Below, one piece after another: positions 40,491 to 48,364 of a DNA stretch of 64,000 bases. How positions within the stretch are numbered: position 1 is the first letter of the stretch; every line of letters begins with the position of its first letter. Origin of the DNA: Metallibacterium scheffleri (GTDB taxonomy: Bacteria; Pseudomonadota; Gammaproteobacteria; Xanthomonadales; Rhodanobacteraceae); the NCBI RefSeq assembly GCF_002077135.1, contig NZ_LDOS01000002.1, forward strand, positions 1,116,001 to 1,180,000, given 5' to 3'. Position numbers and translations under genes: made by a program. A model generated the notes under the pieces. It searched no databases, had not been told where the DNA came from, and saw only the letters and a program-made list of their open reading frames with translations.

Positions 40491-41867
40491 ATGGCCAGCC
40501 AAGACGAAAAACCAGCGCCCGGTTACACCGGTTTCGGTGCGGAGTGGCGCCCGGTCAAGTTGAGCACCGACGAGGCACAGCGCGCCACGGCCTGGGTCGA
40601 GGCGCGCATCGATCGCCGCGAAATGCTGACGCAGAAAGATCGCGTCCAGGACGTGCGCGACATCATGTGGCAGCTCGAAAAGGACGGCGAGATCGTCGTG
40701 CACCGCATCACCGAACAGCACGAACCGGTGACCGGCAAGACCCTGTATGGATGGGACAAGCGCATCCCCACCAACCAGCTCTGGCACCACAAATCCTGCG
40801 GTCAGTGCGGCAACATCCCCGGCTATCCCAGTTCATTGCTGTGGCTGCAGAACATGCTGGAAATCAAGTATCTGGATGAGACCGACCAGACCTCGTGCAC
40901 GGCGTGGAATTATCACGGCTCCGGCATCGGCAACATCGTCAGCCTGGCCGCGGTATTCCTGCGCAACTTCCATCAGGCTTATGTTTCGTCGATCTCGCAG
41001 GGCCTGCCTGCCGGCTACTACTTCCCGCTGGTGCATTGCGGCACCTCGTTCGGCAATTACAAGGAGGTGCGCGGTTACTTGCTGCACTCGGCCGAACTGC
41101 GCGAGCAAGTCAAGAAGATCCTCGGCAAGCTGGGTCGTCTGGTGGACGGCAAGTTGCTGATCCCGGAAGAGATCGTGCACTACTCCGAGTGGCTGCACGT
41201 GATGCGCGAGCGCATCGCCGAGCATCGCGTAATCGATTGCAGCAACATCCGCGCGACCGTGCATCCGGCCTGCCACGTGCACAAGATGGTGCCGGAGGAC
41301 GTGCTGTACGACGACACGGTGATGGAAGGCAACCGCGTCGCCGTGTCCACCGGACTGCTGCAGACCCTCGGTGCGCAGGTGATCGATTATTCAACTTGGT
41401 ACGACTGCTGCGGCTTCGGCTTCCGCCACATCATCGGCGAGCGCGAGTTCACGCGCTCGTTCGCGATCGACCGCAAGATCAAGGTCGCTGTCGAGGAGGC
41501 CCACTCCGACGTGATGATCGGCCACGATACCGGCTGCATCACCACGCTCGACAAGAGCCAGTGGATCGGCCAGGCGGTGGGCAAGGTCTACCCGCTGTCG
41601 GTCATGGCCGACTGCCAGTTCGCTGCCCTGGTCTGCGGTGCGCACCCCTACAAGCTGGCGCAATTGCACTGGCACGCATCGCCCTTCGAAGGGCTGCTGG
41701 AAAAACTCGGCATCGACTGGGAAAAATCCAAGGCCGAGTTCGAGGCGTATCTCAAGGAGGTCGCCGCGGGTCGCGTGGAAACGCTATACGACCCGAAGCG
41801 CGCCATCACATCCGGGCCTGGTTACGAGAAGCCGGTGCAGCCGGCGCAGATCGAGGTGAATTCATGA
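40491..41867 (+). CDS. shdrB1: sHdr complex subunit B1, CCG-domain protein
   Basis: A likely catalytic subunit of the sHdr complex. HdrB proteins carry cysteine-rich CCG domains that bind noncubane iron-sulfur clusters where disulfides are handled. The 458-residue protein has an N-terminal extension of roughly 95 residues, a first Cys-rich domain (HKSCGQCGNIPGYPSS, then TSCTAWNYHGSG and LVHCGTSFGNY) and a second domain with PACHVHKM, DCCGFGFRHI and HDTGCITTLD. The first domain departs from the textbook CxnCCGxmCxxC spacing, as expected for sHdrB1. Its end overlaps shdrA by ATGA, showing tight translational coupling. Confidence 0.92.
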   Translation: MASQDEKPAPGYTGFGAEWRPVKLSTDEAQRATAWVEARIDRREMLTQKDRVQDVRDIMWQLEKDGEIVVHRITEQHEPVTGKTLYGWDKRIPTNQLWHHKSCGQCGNIPGYPSSLLWLQNMLEIKYLDETDQTSCTAWNYHGSGIGNIVSLAAVFLRNFHQAYVSSISQGLPAGYYFPLVHCGTSFGNYKEVRGYLLHSAELREQVKKILGKLGRLVDGKLLIPEEIVHYSEWLHVMRERIAEHRVIDCSNIRATVHPACHVHKMVPEDVLYDDTVMEGNRVAVSTGLLQTLGAQVIDYSTWYDCCGFGFRHIIGEREFTRSFAIDRKIKVAVEEAHSDVMIGHDTGCITTLDKSQWIGQAVGKVYPLSVMADCQFAALVCGAHPYKLAQLHWHASPFEGLLEKLGIDWEKSKAEFEAYLKEVAAGRVETLYDPKRAITSGPGYEKPVQPAQIEVNS

Positions 41868-42916
41868 CGACTCCGGTATTGGTAGTGGGTGCGGGTCCTT
41901 CCGGACTCTCGGCTGCTCACGCGCTGGCCAGCGCGGGACAAAGCGTGATTTTGGTGGACAAGGCCGACCGTCTCGGCGGCGCGCCGATCCTGTCCGGCTA
42001 CGCCAAGCTGGTGCCATCGGGCGAGTGGGCCAGGGATGCCATCGGCGGCATGGTCGAACGCGTGCGCAAACACGCCAACGTGGAAATTTTCAGCGACACG
42101 CGCGTGACCCGTTTCGACGGCGAGCCCGGCGCATTCGTCGCCGGCCTGTCCAATGGACAGCAACGTGAGGTTGGCGCCGCCATCCTGTGTACCGGCTTCA
42201 CCCATTTTGATTCGGTCAACAAACCGGAATGGGGCTTCGGCACCTATCCCGACGTGGTCACCACCACCCAGGTCGAGCAGATGATCTCCTCGGGCAAGGG
42301 CGTGAAGTGTCCTTCGGATGGACGCGCGCCCGATCGCGTCGCGATCCTGCTGTGCGTGGGTTCGCGCGACCGCCAGATCGGCCGTGAATGGTGCTCCAAG
42401 GTGTGCTGCACGGTCTCGGCCAATATCGCCATGGAAATCCGCGAGGCGCTGCCAAAATGCGCCGTGTACATCTACTACATGGATATCCGCACATTTGGCC
42501 TGTATGAGGACAAGTACTACTGGCAGAGCCAGGAGGAGTACCACGTCAAGTACATCAAGGCGCGTATCGCCGAGGTCACCTCGGATGGCAAACGCCTGAT
42601 CGTCAAGGGAGAAGACACCCTGGTCAAGCGCCCGATCACCATTCCATTCGACATGGTCGTTCACGCGATCGGCATGGACCCGAATATCGAGAACCCCGAC
42701 ATCGCCAAGACCTTCGGCGTGCAACTGGAGCGGCATGGCTATCTGTTGCCTGGGCCAACCTACCGCGCCATGGGCAGCACCTCGCGCCCGGGAGTCTTCG
42801 TCGCGGGTTCTGCGTGCGGCCCGGAGACGATCGACGATTCCATCGCCCAAGGCCAGTCCGCGGCCATGGCGGCACTGGCTGCCCTGCGTGCACCCGCCAC
42901 GGCGCTGGCAGGCTGA
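41864..42916 (+). CDS. shdrA: sHdr complex flavoprotein subunit A
   Basis: The FAD-binding core subunit. The 350-residue protein has an N-terminal dinucleotide-binding motif VVGAGPSGLSAAHALASAG, then ILLCVGSRD (Cys164) and EWCSKVCCTVSANIA (Cys177, 181, 182), the HdrA-type cysteine set for a [4Fe-4S] cluster. The closing FVAGSACGPETIDDSIAQGQSAA is a typical second FAD-contacting block. It is much shorter than methanogen HdrA because it lacks the inserted and C-terminal ferredoxin domains; this short form is characteristic of sHdrA. It starts inside the shdrB1 stop as ATGA. The start chosen here is the one giving the FAD motif at residue 7. Confidence 0.93.
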   Translation: MTTPVLVVGAGPSGLSAAHALASAGQSVILVDKADRLGGAPILSGYAKLVPSGEWARDAIGGMVERVRKHANVEIFSDTRVTRFDGEPGAFVAGLSNGQQREVGAAILCTGFTHFDSVNKPEWGFGTYPDVVTTTQVEQMISSGKGVKCPSDGRAPDRVAILLCVGSRDRQIGREWCSKVCCTVSANIAMEIREALPKCAVYIYYMDIRTFGLYEDKYYWQSQEEYHVKYIKARIAEVTSDGKRLIVKGEDTLVKRPITIPFDMVVHAIGMDPNIENPDIAKTFGVQLERHGYLLPGPTYRAMGSTSRPGVFVAGSACGPETIDDSIAQGQSAAMAALAALRAPATALAG

Positions 42917-42932
42917 GAGCGGCGCTTGCATC

Positions 42933-43775
42933 ATGAACCAACGCGCATCCGCAACGGAGTTGCTGCCGACACTGGACCTCAGCGGCCCCGCCTTGCGCAG
43001 CGGTTTCGAAGAGCTGGTTGCTGCGGCCGAGCCTGGTGGTGGCATCGACGTCTATCTCACCGCGCTGCAGTTCAAGTCCAGGCTGTTCGGCGAGTGGTTC
43101 CTCGGCAAGCAGAGCGCCGCGCTGGATACGCCGCGTTTCCTCGGCTTGTGCACGTTCATGCCCACGGTGCGCCGTCGCGTGGGGGCCTGGCTCGGCAGCA
43201 ACGACTTCGCCGACTTGCATCGCCAGTTGCTGCTGCTGATGCAGCCTGGCACCACGGTGCAGACCCGTCTTGATGCCTTCGTCGCCGCGTTCCCGGCGGA
43301 TCGAACCTGCCGCTGGGCGCGCGATCTGGCGGCCGAGGTCCTGCATTTCTGCGCCCCGGACGAAACGCCACTGATGACACGCTGGATGTGGGATGCGCAA
43401 AGCGGCAGCGGTGTCCTGCGCGAGATCTGGTTCAACGACGACGGTCGCGAGCTCGATCCGCGCAACATTTCCGACCGGCTGCCCACCTTTTTGGCGCTCA
43501 AGAGCGAACTCGAAACCTTCCTGCGCGACAACGGGACTTATCGCGACTTCGGCCTGATGCAGGACCTGCTGTGCGCGCACATCTATTCGCGTTACATCAA
43601 TGATCGCGGCAGCACCTACCTGAAGGGTGACTTTGCCGGCACCGAAGACGCCATGGCGCATACGCGGCGCCTGCTCGGGCTTGATTGTTACGAGCGCGAT
43701 GGCATCCGCATGAAAGTGAAACTTCCGGAAACGATGTCCGTGGCGCTCGCCACGCCGCTGCAACTCGACGCGTGA
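42933..43775 (+). CDS. shdrH: sHdr-associated protein H (conserved, unknown role)
   Basis: A 280-residue protein in the invariant position between shdrA and shdrC2, where known type I sHdr clusters carry a conserved protein named sHdrH or Hyp. The visible features are a mostly helical, soluble composition and few cysteines (only about four), without an iron-sulfur motif. Blocks such as DVYLTALQFKSRLFGEWFLG and RFLGLCTFMPTVRRRV, and YRDFGLMQDLLCAHIYSRYINDRGST (quoted in part), look strongly structured. No catalytic signature is recognised. It is probably a structural or assembly part of the complex, by position only. Confidence 0.8.
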   Translation: MNQRASATELLPTLDLSGPALRSGFEELVAAAEPGGGIDVYLTALQFKSRLFGEWFLGKQSAALDTPRFLGLCTFMPTVRRRVGAWLGSNDFADLHRQLLLLMQPGTTVQTRLDAFVAAFPADRTCRWARDLAAEVLHFCAPDETPLMTRWMWDAQSGSGVLREIWFNDDGRELDPRNISDRLPTFLALKSELETFLRDNGTYRDFGLMQDLLCAHIYSRYINDRGSTYLKGDFAGTEDAMAHTRRLLGLDCYERDGIRMKVKLPETMSVALATPLQLDA

Positions 43776-43784
43776 GGACGATGC

Positions 43785-44540
43785 ATGCCGATCCATGAAA
43801 AGCACCTGATCAGGCCCGAGAATCTCGTTCGCAACGACAAGCTCGCGATCGATGGCGTCGATGTGTCTGGCGACTGGAGCACCTTCATCCAGACCCGCGT
43901 GATCACCGATTACAACGAATCCCTGCAGGAAGAGATCGCCGCCCTGCCTGGTGGCGAATTCATCCACCGCTGCTGGCAATGCGGCTCGTGCACCAACTCC
44001 TGCACGGTCAATGCGCTCAATCCGGATTTCAATCCGCGTTACTGGATCTATCTGATCCGGCTTGGAATGGAACAGGAATTGCTGCGTGACAAAGACATCA
44101 TCTGGCAGTGCGTGTCGTGCAATAAATGCACCTACGCCTGCCCGCGCGATGTGGTCCCGGAGGCGGTCATGCACGCCACCGCGCACTGGCTGGAACTCAA
44201 GGGTTATGTCCCCGAAAAGCCTTCGGTCGTCTTCGACGATGTGTTCTCGGGACAGGTCTTCGCCAAGGGCAAGATCGAAGAAGGCCGTCTGATGCGCAAA
44301 TTCTTCGTGCGCACCCAGCAGAAGCTGGCGCAACCTTGGCTGATCGCCATGGTCAGGGGCCTGGTCTCGCGTCTGCCCATCACCCTGCTGATGCGACTGG
44401 GCCTCGCCGGCATGGTCCATCCGCGCACGCGCAACTGGGGTCGCACACGCGACGCCATCAACGAGTATGTGGGTGAGCAGAACGCCAAGCATCGCAGCGC
44501 GCTGGGCTTGCCCGCGCAATCCACGGAGTCGCACTCATGA
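43785..44540 (+). CDS. shdrC2: sHdr complex iron-sulfur subunit C2
   Basis: The second HdrC-like electron-transfer subunit, 251 residues. It binds two [4Fe-4S] clusters: CWQCGSCTNSC (Cys63, 66, 69, 73) and CVSCNKCTYACP (Cys109, 112, 115, 119). The N-terminal 60 residues are a specific extension (IRPENLVRNDKLAIDG, GDWSTFIQTRVITDY). The C-terminal part has a hydrophobic helix region around LISRLPITLLMRLGLAGMV. The gene starts 10 bases after shdrH and its end overlaps shdrB2 by four bases, so the run is translated together. Confidence 0.93.
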   Translation: MPIHEKHLIRPENLVRNDKLAIDGVDVSGDWSTFIQTRVITDYNESLQEEIAALPGGEFIHRCWQCGSCTNSCTVNALNPDFNPRYWIYLIRLGMEQELLRDKDIIWQCVSCNKCTYACPRDVVPEAVMHATAHWLELKGYVPEKPSVVFDDVFSGQVFAKGKIEEGRLMRKFFVRTQQKLAQPWLIAMVRGLVSRLPITLLMRLGLAGMVHPRTRNWGRTRDAINEYVGEQNAKHRSALGLPAQSTESHS

Positions 44541-45460
44541 CTGAGAAGTACCGCAAGGTTGCCTACTATCCAGGCTGTGCACTGGAAGGTACCGGCCATG
44601 CCTACAACCGCTCGACCAAGGAAGTCGGCAAGGCGTTGGGCCTGGAACTGGTCGAGCTCGAGAACTGGAACTGCTGCGGTGCGATGGAGGTCAAGAATGT
44701 CGACCCCAAGTTGCAGACTTTCCTGTCCGCGCGCAATCTGAAGATCGCCGAAGACATGGGCTTCGATACCGTGATGGCGCCCTGCAACGGCTGTTACCAC
44801 AACCTCAAGAAGGCCGAGTATGACCTCAGCCATGACGCCGGCTCGCGCGAAACCGTCGCCAAGCTCGCCGCCAAGTCCGGCGACCAGCCTTATGAAGCCG
44901 GCAATGTCGAGACCATTCACGCATTGGAATGGATCCGCGACGCGATCGGCACCGACGAACTGCACAAGCGCATCAAGAATTCGCTTAACGGGCTGAAGAT
45001 CGCCAATTACTACGGCTGCATGTACACCCGCCCGCGCCACATTTTCCCGGAAAAAGACAAGGGCCCTGGCTCGGAGTCGACCAGCAAGCCGCATTTCATG
45101 GACGACCTGCTCGCCGCCGCGGGCGCGGTGAATGTCGAGTTTCCGCTGAAGACAGCCTGTTGTGGTGGCGCGCACACGCTGTCGGACAGCGACACCTCGA
45201 CGCGTCTGGTGCTGAACATCCTGACCACCGCCGAGGCCTGTGGCGCCGAGGTCATCGCCACGGAGTGCCCGACCTGCCACTCCGGGTTGGAGATGCATCA
45301 GATCCGCGCCGAGAAAGTGCTGGGCAAGAAGACCAACGTCAAGATCCTGTACTTCACGCAACTGTTGGGCATGGCGCTGGGCCTGTCCGCGCGCAAGGTT
45401 GGCGTGAACGAAAACTTCTCCGAATCGCGCGACCTGCTCAAGGCCAAGGGGTTGGGCTGA
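44537..45460 (+). CDS. shdrB2: sHdr complex subunit B2, two canonical CCG domains
   Basis: A 307-residue HdrB-like protein with two full CCG domains. The first has Cys14 (YYPGCALEGTG), the Cys46-Cys47 pair (NWNCCGAME) and Cys83/Cys86 (PCNGC). The second has YYGCMYTRP, TACCGGAHTL and TECPTCHSGLEMHQ. Both keep the spacing that binds noncubane [4Fe-4S] clusters in methanogen HdrB, so it is the best candidate for the disulfide- or persulfide-processing site of the complex. It overlaps shdrC2 by ATGA at its start, and its stop overlaps the next ORF as TGATG. Confidence 0.94.
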   Translation: MTEKYRKVAYYPGCALEGTGHAYNRSTKEVGKALGLELVELENWNCCGAMEVKNVDPKLQTFLSARNLKIAEDMGFDTVMAPCNGCYHNLKKAEYDLSHDAGSRETVAKLAAKSGDQPYEAGNVETIHALEWIRDAIGTDELHKRIKNSLNGLKIANYYGCMYTRPRHIFPEKDKGPGSESTSKPHFMDDLLAAAGAVNVEFPLKTACCGGAHTLSDSDTSTRLVLNILTTAEACGAEVIATECPTCHSGLEMHQIRAEKVLGKKTNVKILYFTQLLGMALGLSARKVGVNENFSESRDLLKAKGLG

Positions 45461-45918
45461 TGGGCACCCTGCTGGAAACCGCCGAGGCCATCGAAGCCAT
45501 GCCTGATGCAGCCTTTGCCGCAGACAGCGCCGCGGTGCGCAGCACCTTGCTGCATGCCGGCGAGTTCATCATGGAGCGTTGGCTGCAGGCACAGGGCATG
45601 CAGCCCACCGATGAACGGCATGAAGGCTTTCGCCTGCTTGCATTGCAGCGCCAGGCAGCCTGCGCGGACGCTACGTTCAATGCCTGCCGCGAGAGTTGCC
45701 GCGAGCTCGTTTACCAGTGCAACGTTGCCGATGCCGCCAACGACACGCACGAACGTGCGCAACATTTGCGCCTGGCGGCCAGCGTCACCAAGCACCTCGC
45801 CTTGTTCATCGATGGCAAGCTGGAAAACAAGGCACTCGGCGAATTCTGCTGCTCGTCGCGTCCGCTGCGCGCGCAGGATGCCAGCGCCGACCCTGTCGCC
45901 AGTCAAGACCAGAATTGA
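45460..45918 (+). CDS. Undescribed six-cysteine protein in the sHdr cluster
   Basis: A 152-residue protein that I do not recognise. Its ATG overlaps the shdrB2 stop (TGATG), so it is almost certainly translated and belongs to the operon. It is predicted helical and soluble, with no signal peptide. It carries six cysteines: Cys68, then Cys76, Cys80 and Cys87 in NACRESCRELVYQC, and an adjacent pair Cys130-Cys131 in GEFCCSSRP. The CxxxCx6C spacing is not that of ferredoxins or CCG domains. It is not a GcvH/LbpA-like lipoyl protein, since no lipoyl-Lys motif is present. Metal or cluster binding, or a persulfide-carrying role, are possible but unproven. Confidence 0.75.
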   Translation: MGTLLETAEAIEAMPDAAFAADSAAVRSTLLHAGEFIMERWLQAQGMQPTDERHEGFRLLALQRQAACADATFNACRESCRELVYQCNVADAANDTHERAQHLRLAASVTKHLALFIDGKLENKALGEFCCSSRPLRAQDASADPVASQDQN

Positions 45919-46068
45919 CACGCGCCATGGCCAGCGCATGCACGCACAGTCATTCCCACCGGTTTGCCGTGCAACTCCGTTGTTCGTGGTTGCGCAAGAA
46001 CAGGCCGATAACCTGATTTTGCAATTCATCGTCATGACACACCGCATCACCCATCGAGGAACCACTCC

Positions 46069-46563
46069 ATGAGCAGCAACGAACCCGCCAAGAACATGTC
46101 GATCATCGTGACCAAGGGCACGCTGGACTGGGCCTATCCGCCGTTCATTCTGGCCACCACGGCCGCCGCGATGGGACTCGAGGTGACCATGTTTTTCACG
46201 TTTTACGGACTTGTGCTGCTGAAGAAGGACCTCAATCTGTCCATCTCGACCCTGGGCAATTCCGCCATGGCCATGCCAATGATGGGTGCGCACATGGTGA
46301 TGCCTAATCTGGTCTCGGCGATCCCCGGTGTCGATGCAATGGTCACCTCCATGATGAAGAATCTGATCAAGAAAAAAGGCGTGGCATCCATCGAGGATCT
46401 GCGCGCAGCCGCGGTCGAATCGGAAGTTCACATGATCGCCTGCCAGATGACCATGGACTTGTTCGAGTACAAGCAGTCCGACCTGATCGACGGCCTCACC
46501 ATCGGTGGTGCCGCCACGTACATCGAAACCGCCACCAAGTGCGACATCAACCTGTACATCTGA
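46069..46563 (+). CDS. dsrE2: DsrE2-family sulfur-transfer protein
   Basis: A 164-residue DsrE2-type protein. The family pattern is clear: SIIVTKGTLDWAYPPFILATTAAAMG (here quoted as part of residues 11-36), MFFTFYGLVLLKK, the Met-rich MAMPMMGAHMVMPN, and VHMIACQMTMDLF with the conserved Cys125, followed by DLIDGLTIGGAATYIE. A second Cys (158) is near the C-terminus. DsrE2 proteins are thought to be membrane-associated partners of TusA and rhodanese in sulfur oxidisers. GAGGA lies upstream of the ATG. It follows a 150-base gap, so it may have its own promoter. Confidence 0.9.
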   Translation: MSSNEPAKNMSIIVTKGTLDWAYPPFILATTAAAMGLEVTMFFTFYGLVLLKKDLNLSISTLGNSAMAMPMMGAHMVMPNLVSAIPGVDAMVTSMMKNLIKKKGVASIEDLRAAAVESEVHMIACQMTMDLFEYKQSDLIDGLTIGGAATYIETATKCDINLYI

Positions 46564-46589
46564 CTTTCACGAACCACGAGGAGAACACC

Positions 46590-46817
46590 ATGGCTGACCA
46601 AATGCTCGATGCGAAAGGCCTGAACTGCCCGCTGCCGATCCTGCGCACCAAAAAGGCACTCAAGGACATGGCCATCGGTGACGTGCTGACCGTGCAGGCC
46701 ACCGATCCGGGTGCGGTCAAGGATTTCGAGGCGTTCTGCCGCACCACCGGCAACGAGCTGGTCGATTCCAGCAATGCCAACGGCGAATACCACTTCCGCA
46801 TACGCCGCAAGCAGTGA
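46590..46817 (+). CDS. tusA: TusA-like sulfur carrier protein
   Basis: A 75-residue sulfur carrier of the TusA/SirA family. The sulfur-binding cysteine is Cys13 in the diagnostic CPxP motif (GLNCPLPILRTKKAL), followed by the usual ATDPGAVKDFEAFCRTTGNEL. In sulfur oxidisers TusA carries persulfide or thiosulfonate sulfur to the sHdr or rDsr system; in other bacteria it serves tRNA thiolation. Its position 26 bases after dsrE2 supports the oxidative role. GAGGAG precedes the ATG at 46590. Confidence 0.95.
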   Translation: MADQMLDAKGLNCPLPILRTKKALKDMAIGDVLTVQATDPGAVKDFEAFCRTTGNELVDSSNANGEYHFRIRRKQ

Positions 46818-46953
46818 ATGAAACAGCTTGCCCATATGCCTGATGCCTTGGCGCACGCGACCATGAATCGCTGGCATGCGTGCGATGCTGCAAGGATTCC
46901 GGCCTGGCCCTTGCGCACCGACCGGCACGGCTCGGGCCTGCGGGAGTTTTTTT

Positions 46954-48036
46954 GTGTCTGAATCACTGCGCGTGCTCGATCTTGGCATGGTCCCCGCGCC
47001 CCGCTCGCAGGCCTTGTTCCACGGCATTGCCAGCGTGATGCATGACGGTGATGACCCGGTACTGACCCTGGTCAGCCCACAACAGCCCTATGTGTGCATC
47101 GGCATGCATCAGGATGTCGTGGCCGAGGTCGACGAGGCTTACTGCCGTGATGCCGGACTACCCGTGCTGCGCCGCCAAGTCGGCGGTGGCGCGGTGTACC
47201 TGGATCGCAATCAGCTGTTCTTCCACTTCATCTATCCGGTGAACAAGGCGCCGCGTCGTGTTACCGATCTGTACACGCATTTCGTCGCGCCGGTGCTGGC
47301 CACCTACCAGGCGTTCGGCATCGATGCCCGCCTGCGCCCCATCAACGACATCCACGTCAATGATCGCAAGATCGGCGGCACCGGTGCGGCACAAATCGGC
47401 GACGCCACGATTTTCGTCGGCAGTTTCATGCTCGACTTCGATGTCGAAACCATGGCGCGCTGCCTCAAGGTGCCCTCCGAGAAATTTCGCGACAAGTTGC
47501 GCGGCACGCTGCAGGACTACATCACCACCATGCGCCGCGAGCTGGGCTCGATTCCGCCGCGCGAGACGTTGGTCGCACGCTTTCTGCTCGATGTCGGCGA
47601 GCACCTCCGAGTCGAGCCACGGCACGACGAGCTGCGTGATGATGAAATCCGCGCCGTCGACGAATGGGAGCGGCAATTGCAGGAACCCGACTGGCTCTAC
47701 CAACCCAACCGCCGACGCTTCGCCGAGGGCGTGAAGATCACCGGCGGCGTGCACCTCGGTGAAGCCATGCACAAGGCACGTGGCGGCTTGGTGCGCGTGC
47801 GTCTGCTGAGTCAGAACCAGCGCATCGCCGATGTGGACATCAGCGGCGATTTCACCTGCATTCCTGCCTCGGGTGTCGAGGCCCTGGCGCATGCGCTGCG
47901 CGACCTCGATCTGGCAAGCGCCGACATGACTCCGCGCATCGCACAGCACATGACCACGCTCGGACTGGATCTGCCCGGTGTGGATGCCGCAGACATCGCA
48001 AGCGCGATCCGCGGCGCCTGCGCGCAGGGGGATTGA
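46954..48036 (+). CDS. slpl(AB): Lipoate-protein ligase of the sLpl(AB) type
   Basis: Activates lipoate or octanoate with ATP and attaches it to a lipoyl domain. The 360-residue protein has the LplA/BirA-type catalytic domain: RRQVGGGAVYLDRNQLFFHF for the adenylate loop, and NDIHVNDRKIGGTGAAQ with the conserved Lys. A C-terminal accessory domain follows (EGVKITGGVHLGEAMHK, then RGGLVRVRLLSQNQRIADV), giving the fused A-plus-B form. In known sHdr clusters such ligases lipoylate the sulfur-oxidation protein LbpA. I start at the GTG at 46954: GGGAG lies 7 bases upstream and the protein begins SESLRVLDLG. The open frame back to 46876 has no family similarity. Confidence 0.85.
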   Translation: MSESLRVLDLGMVPAPRSQALFHGIASVMHDGDDPVLTLVSPQQPYVCIGMHQDVVAEVDEAYCRDAGLPVLRRQVGGGAVYLDRNQLFFHFIYPVNKAPRRVTDLYTHFVAPVLATYQAFGIDARLRPINDIHVNDRKIGGTGAAQIGDATIFVGSFMLDFDVETMARCLKVPSEKFRDKLRGTLQDYITTMRRELGSIPPRETLVARFLLDVGEHLRVEPRHDELRDDEIRAVDEWERQLQEPDWLYQPNRRRFAEGVKITGGVHLGEAMHKARGGLVRVRLLSQNQRIADVDISGDFTCIPASGVEALAHALRDLDLASADMTPRIAQHMTTLGLDLPGVDAADIASAIRGACAQGD

Positions 48037-48364
48037 ACATGCTGTCGCGCAAGCGCAAGACCATTTCACCCATCCGCATCGGCGCAAGCCGATGTGGTCC
48101 TGCGCGGGATTGCGCAGGGCTCCGTACGGGATCCGCGGCATGCCTGCGGTATCCCAGCTCGTGCACGCACCCGACCGGTCCTGGACAAGAACAACATCCG
48201 GCATGGGTCGTGCGTTCTGGTACTACCCGTGTTGGTTACGACAACAGGCCGTCCGACGCTCGGCATCGCGATCGTTGCCGTCTGCGACCCATTGCAGACG
48301 CAGACATTCGCTGGCGCGCGCGCGACCACCATGCCCCGCAAGGGCCCTTGAGGGAGGGTTCAAT
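48037..48364. other. Intergenic region before the FadL-like gene, with a strong hairpin
   Basis: About 330 bases. Open frames here are short, Arg-rich and unlike any family. A 10-base-pair hairpin capped by a GCAA tetraloop spans 48074-48097 (CCGCATCGGC and GCCGATGTGG), about 37 bases after the ligase stop. It has no U-tract, so it is more likely an RNA 3'-end protector or processing site than a simple terminator. A promoter for the FadL-like gene is expected but not clear. Confidence 0.45.

Noticed and set aside
45460-45918. Lipoate-binding protein LbpA
   Set aside because: The protein is a six-cysteine helical sequence without a lipoyl-domain pattern or the modified-Lys context.
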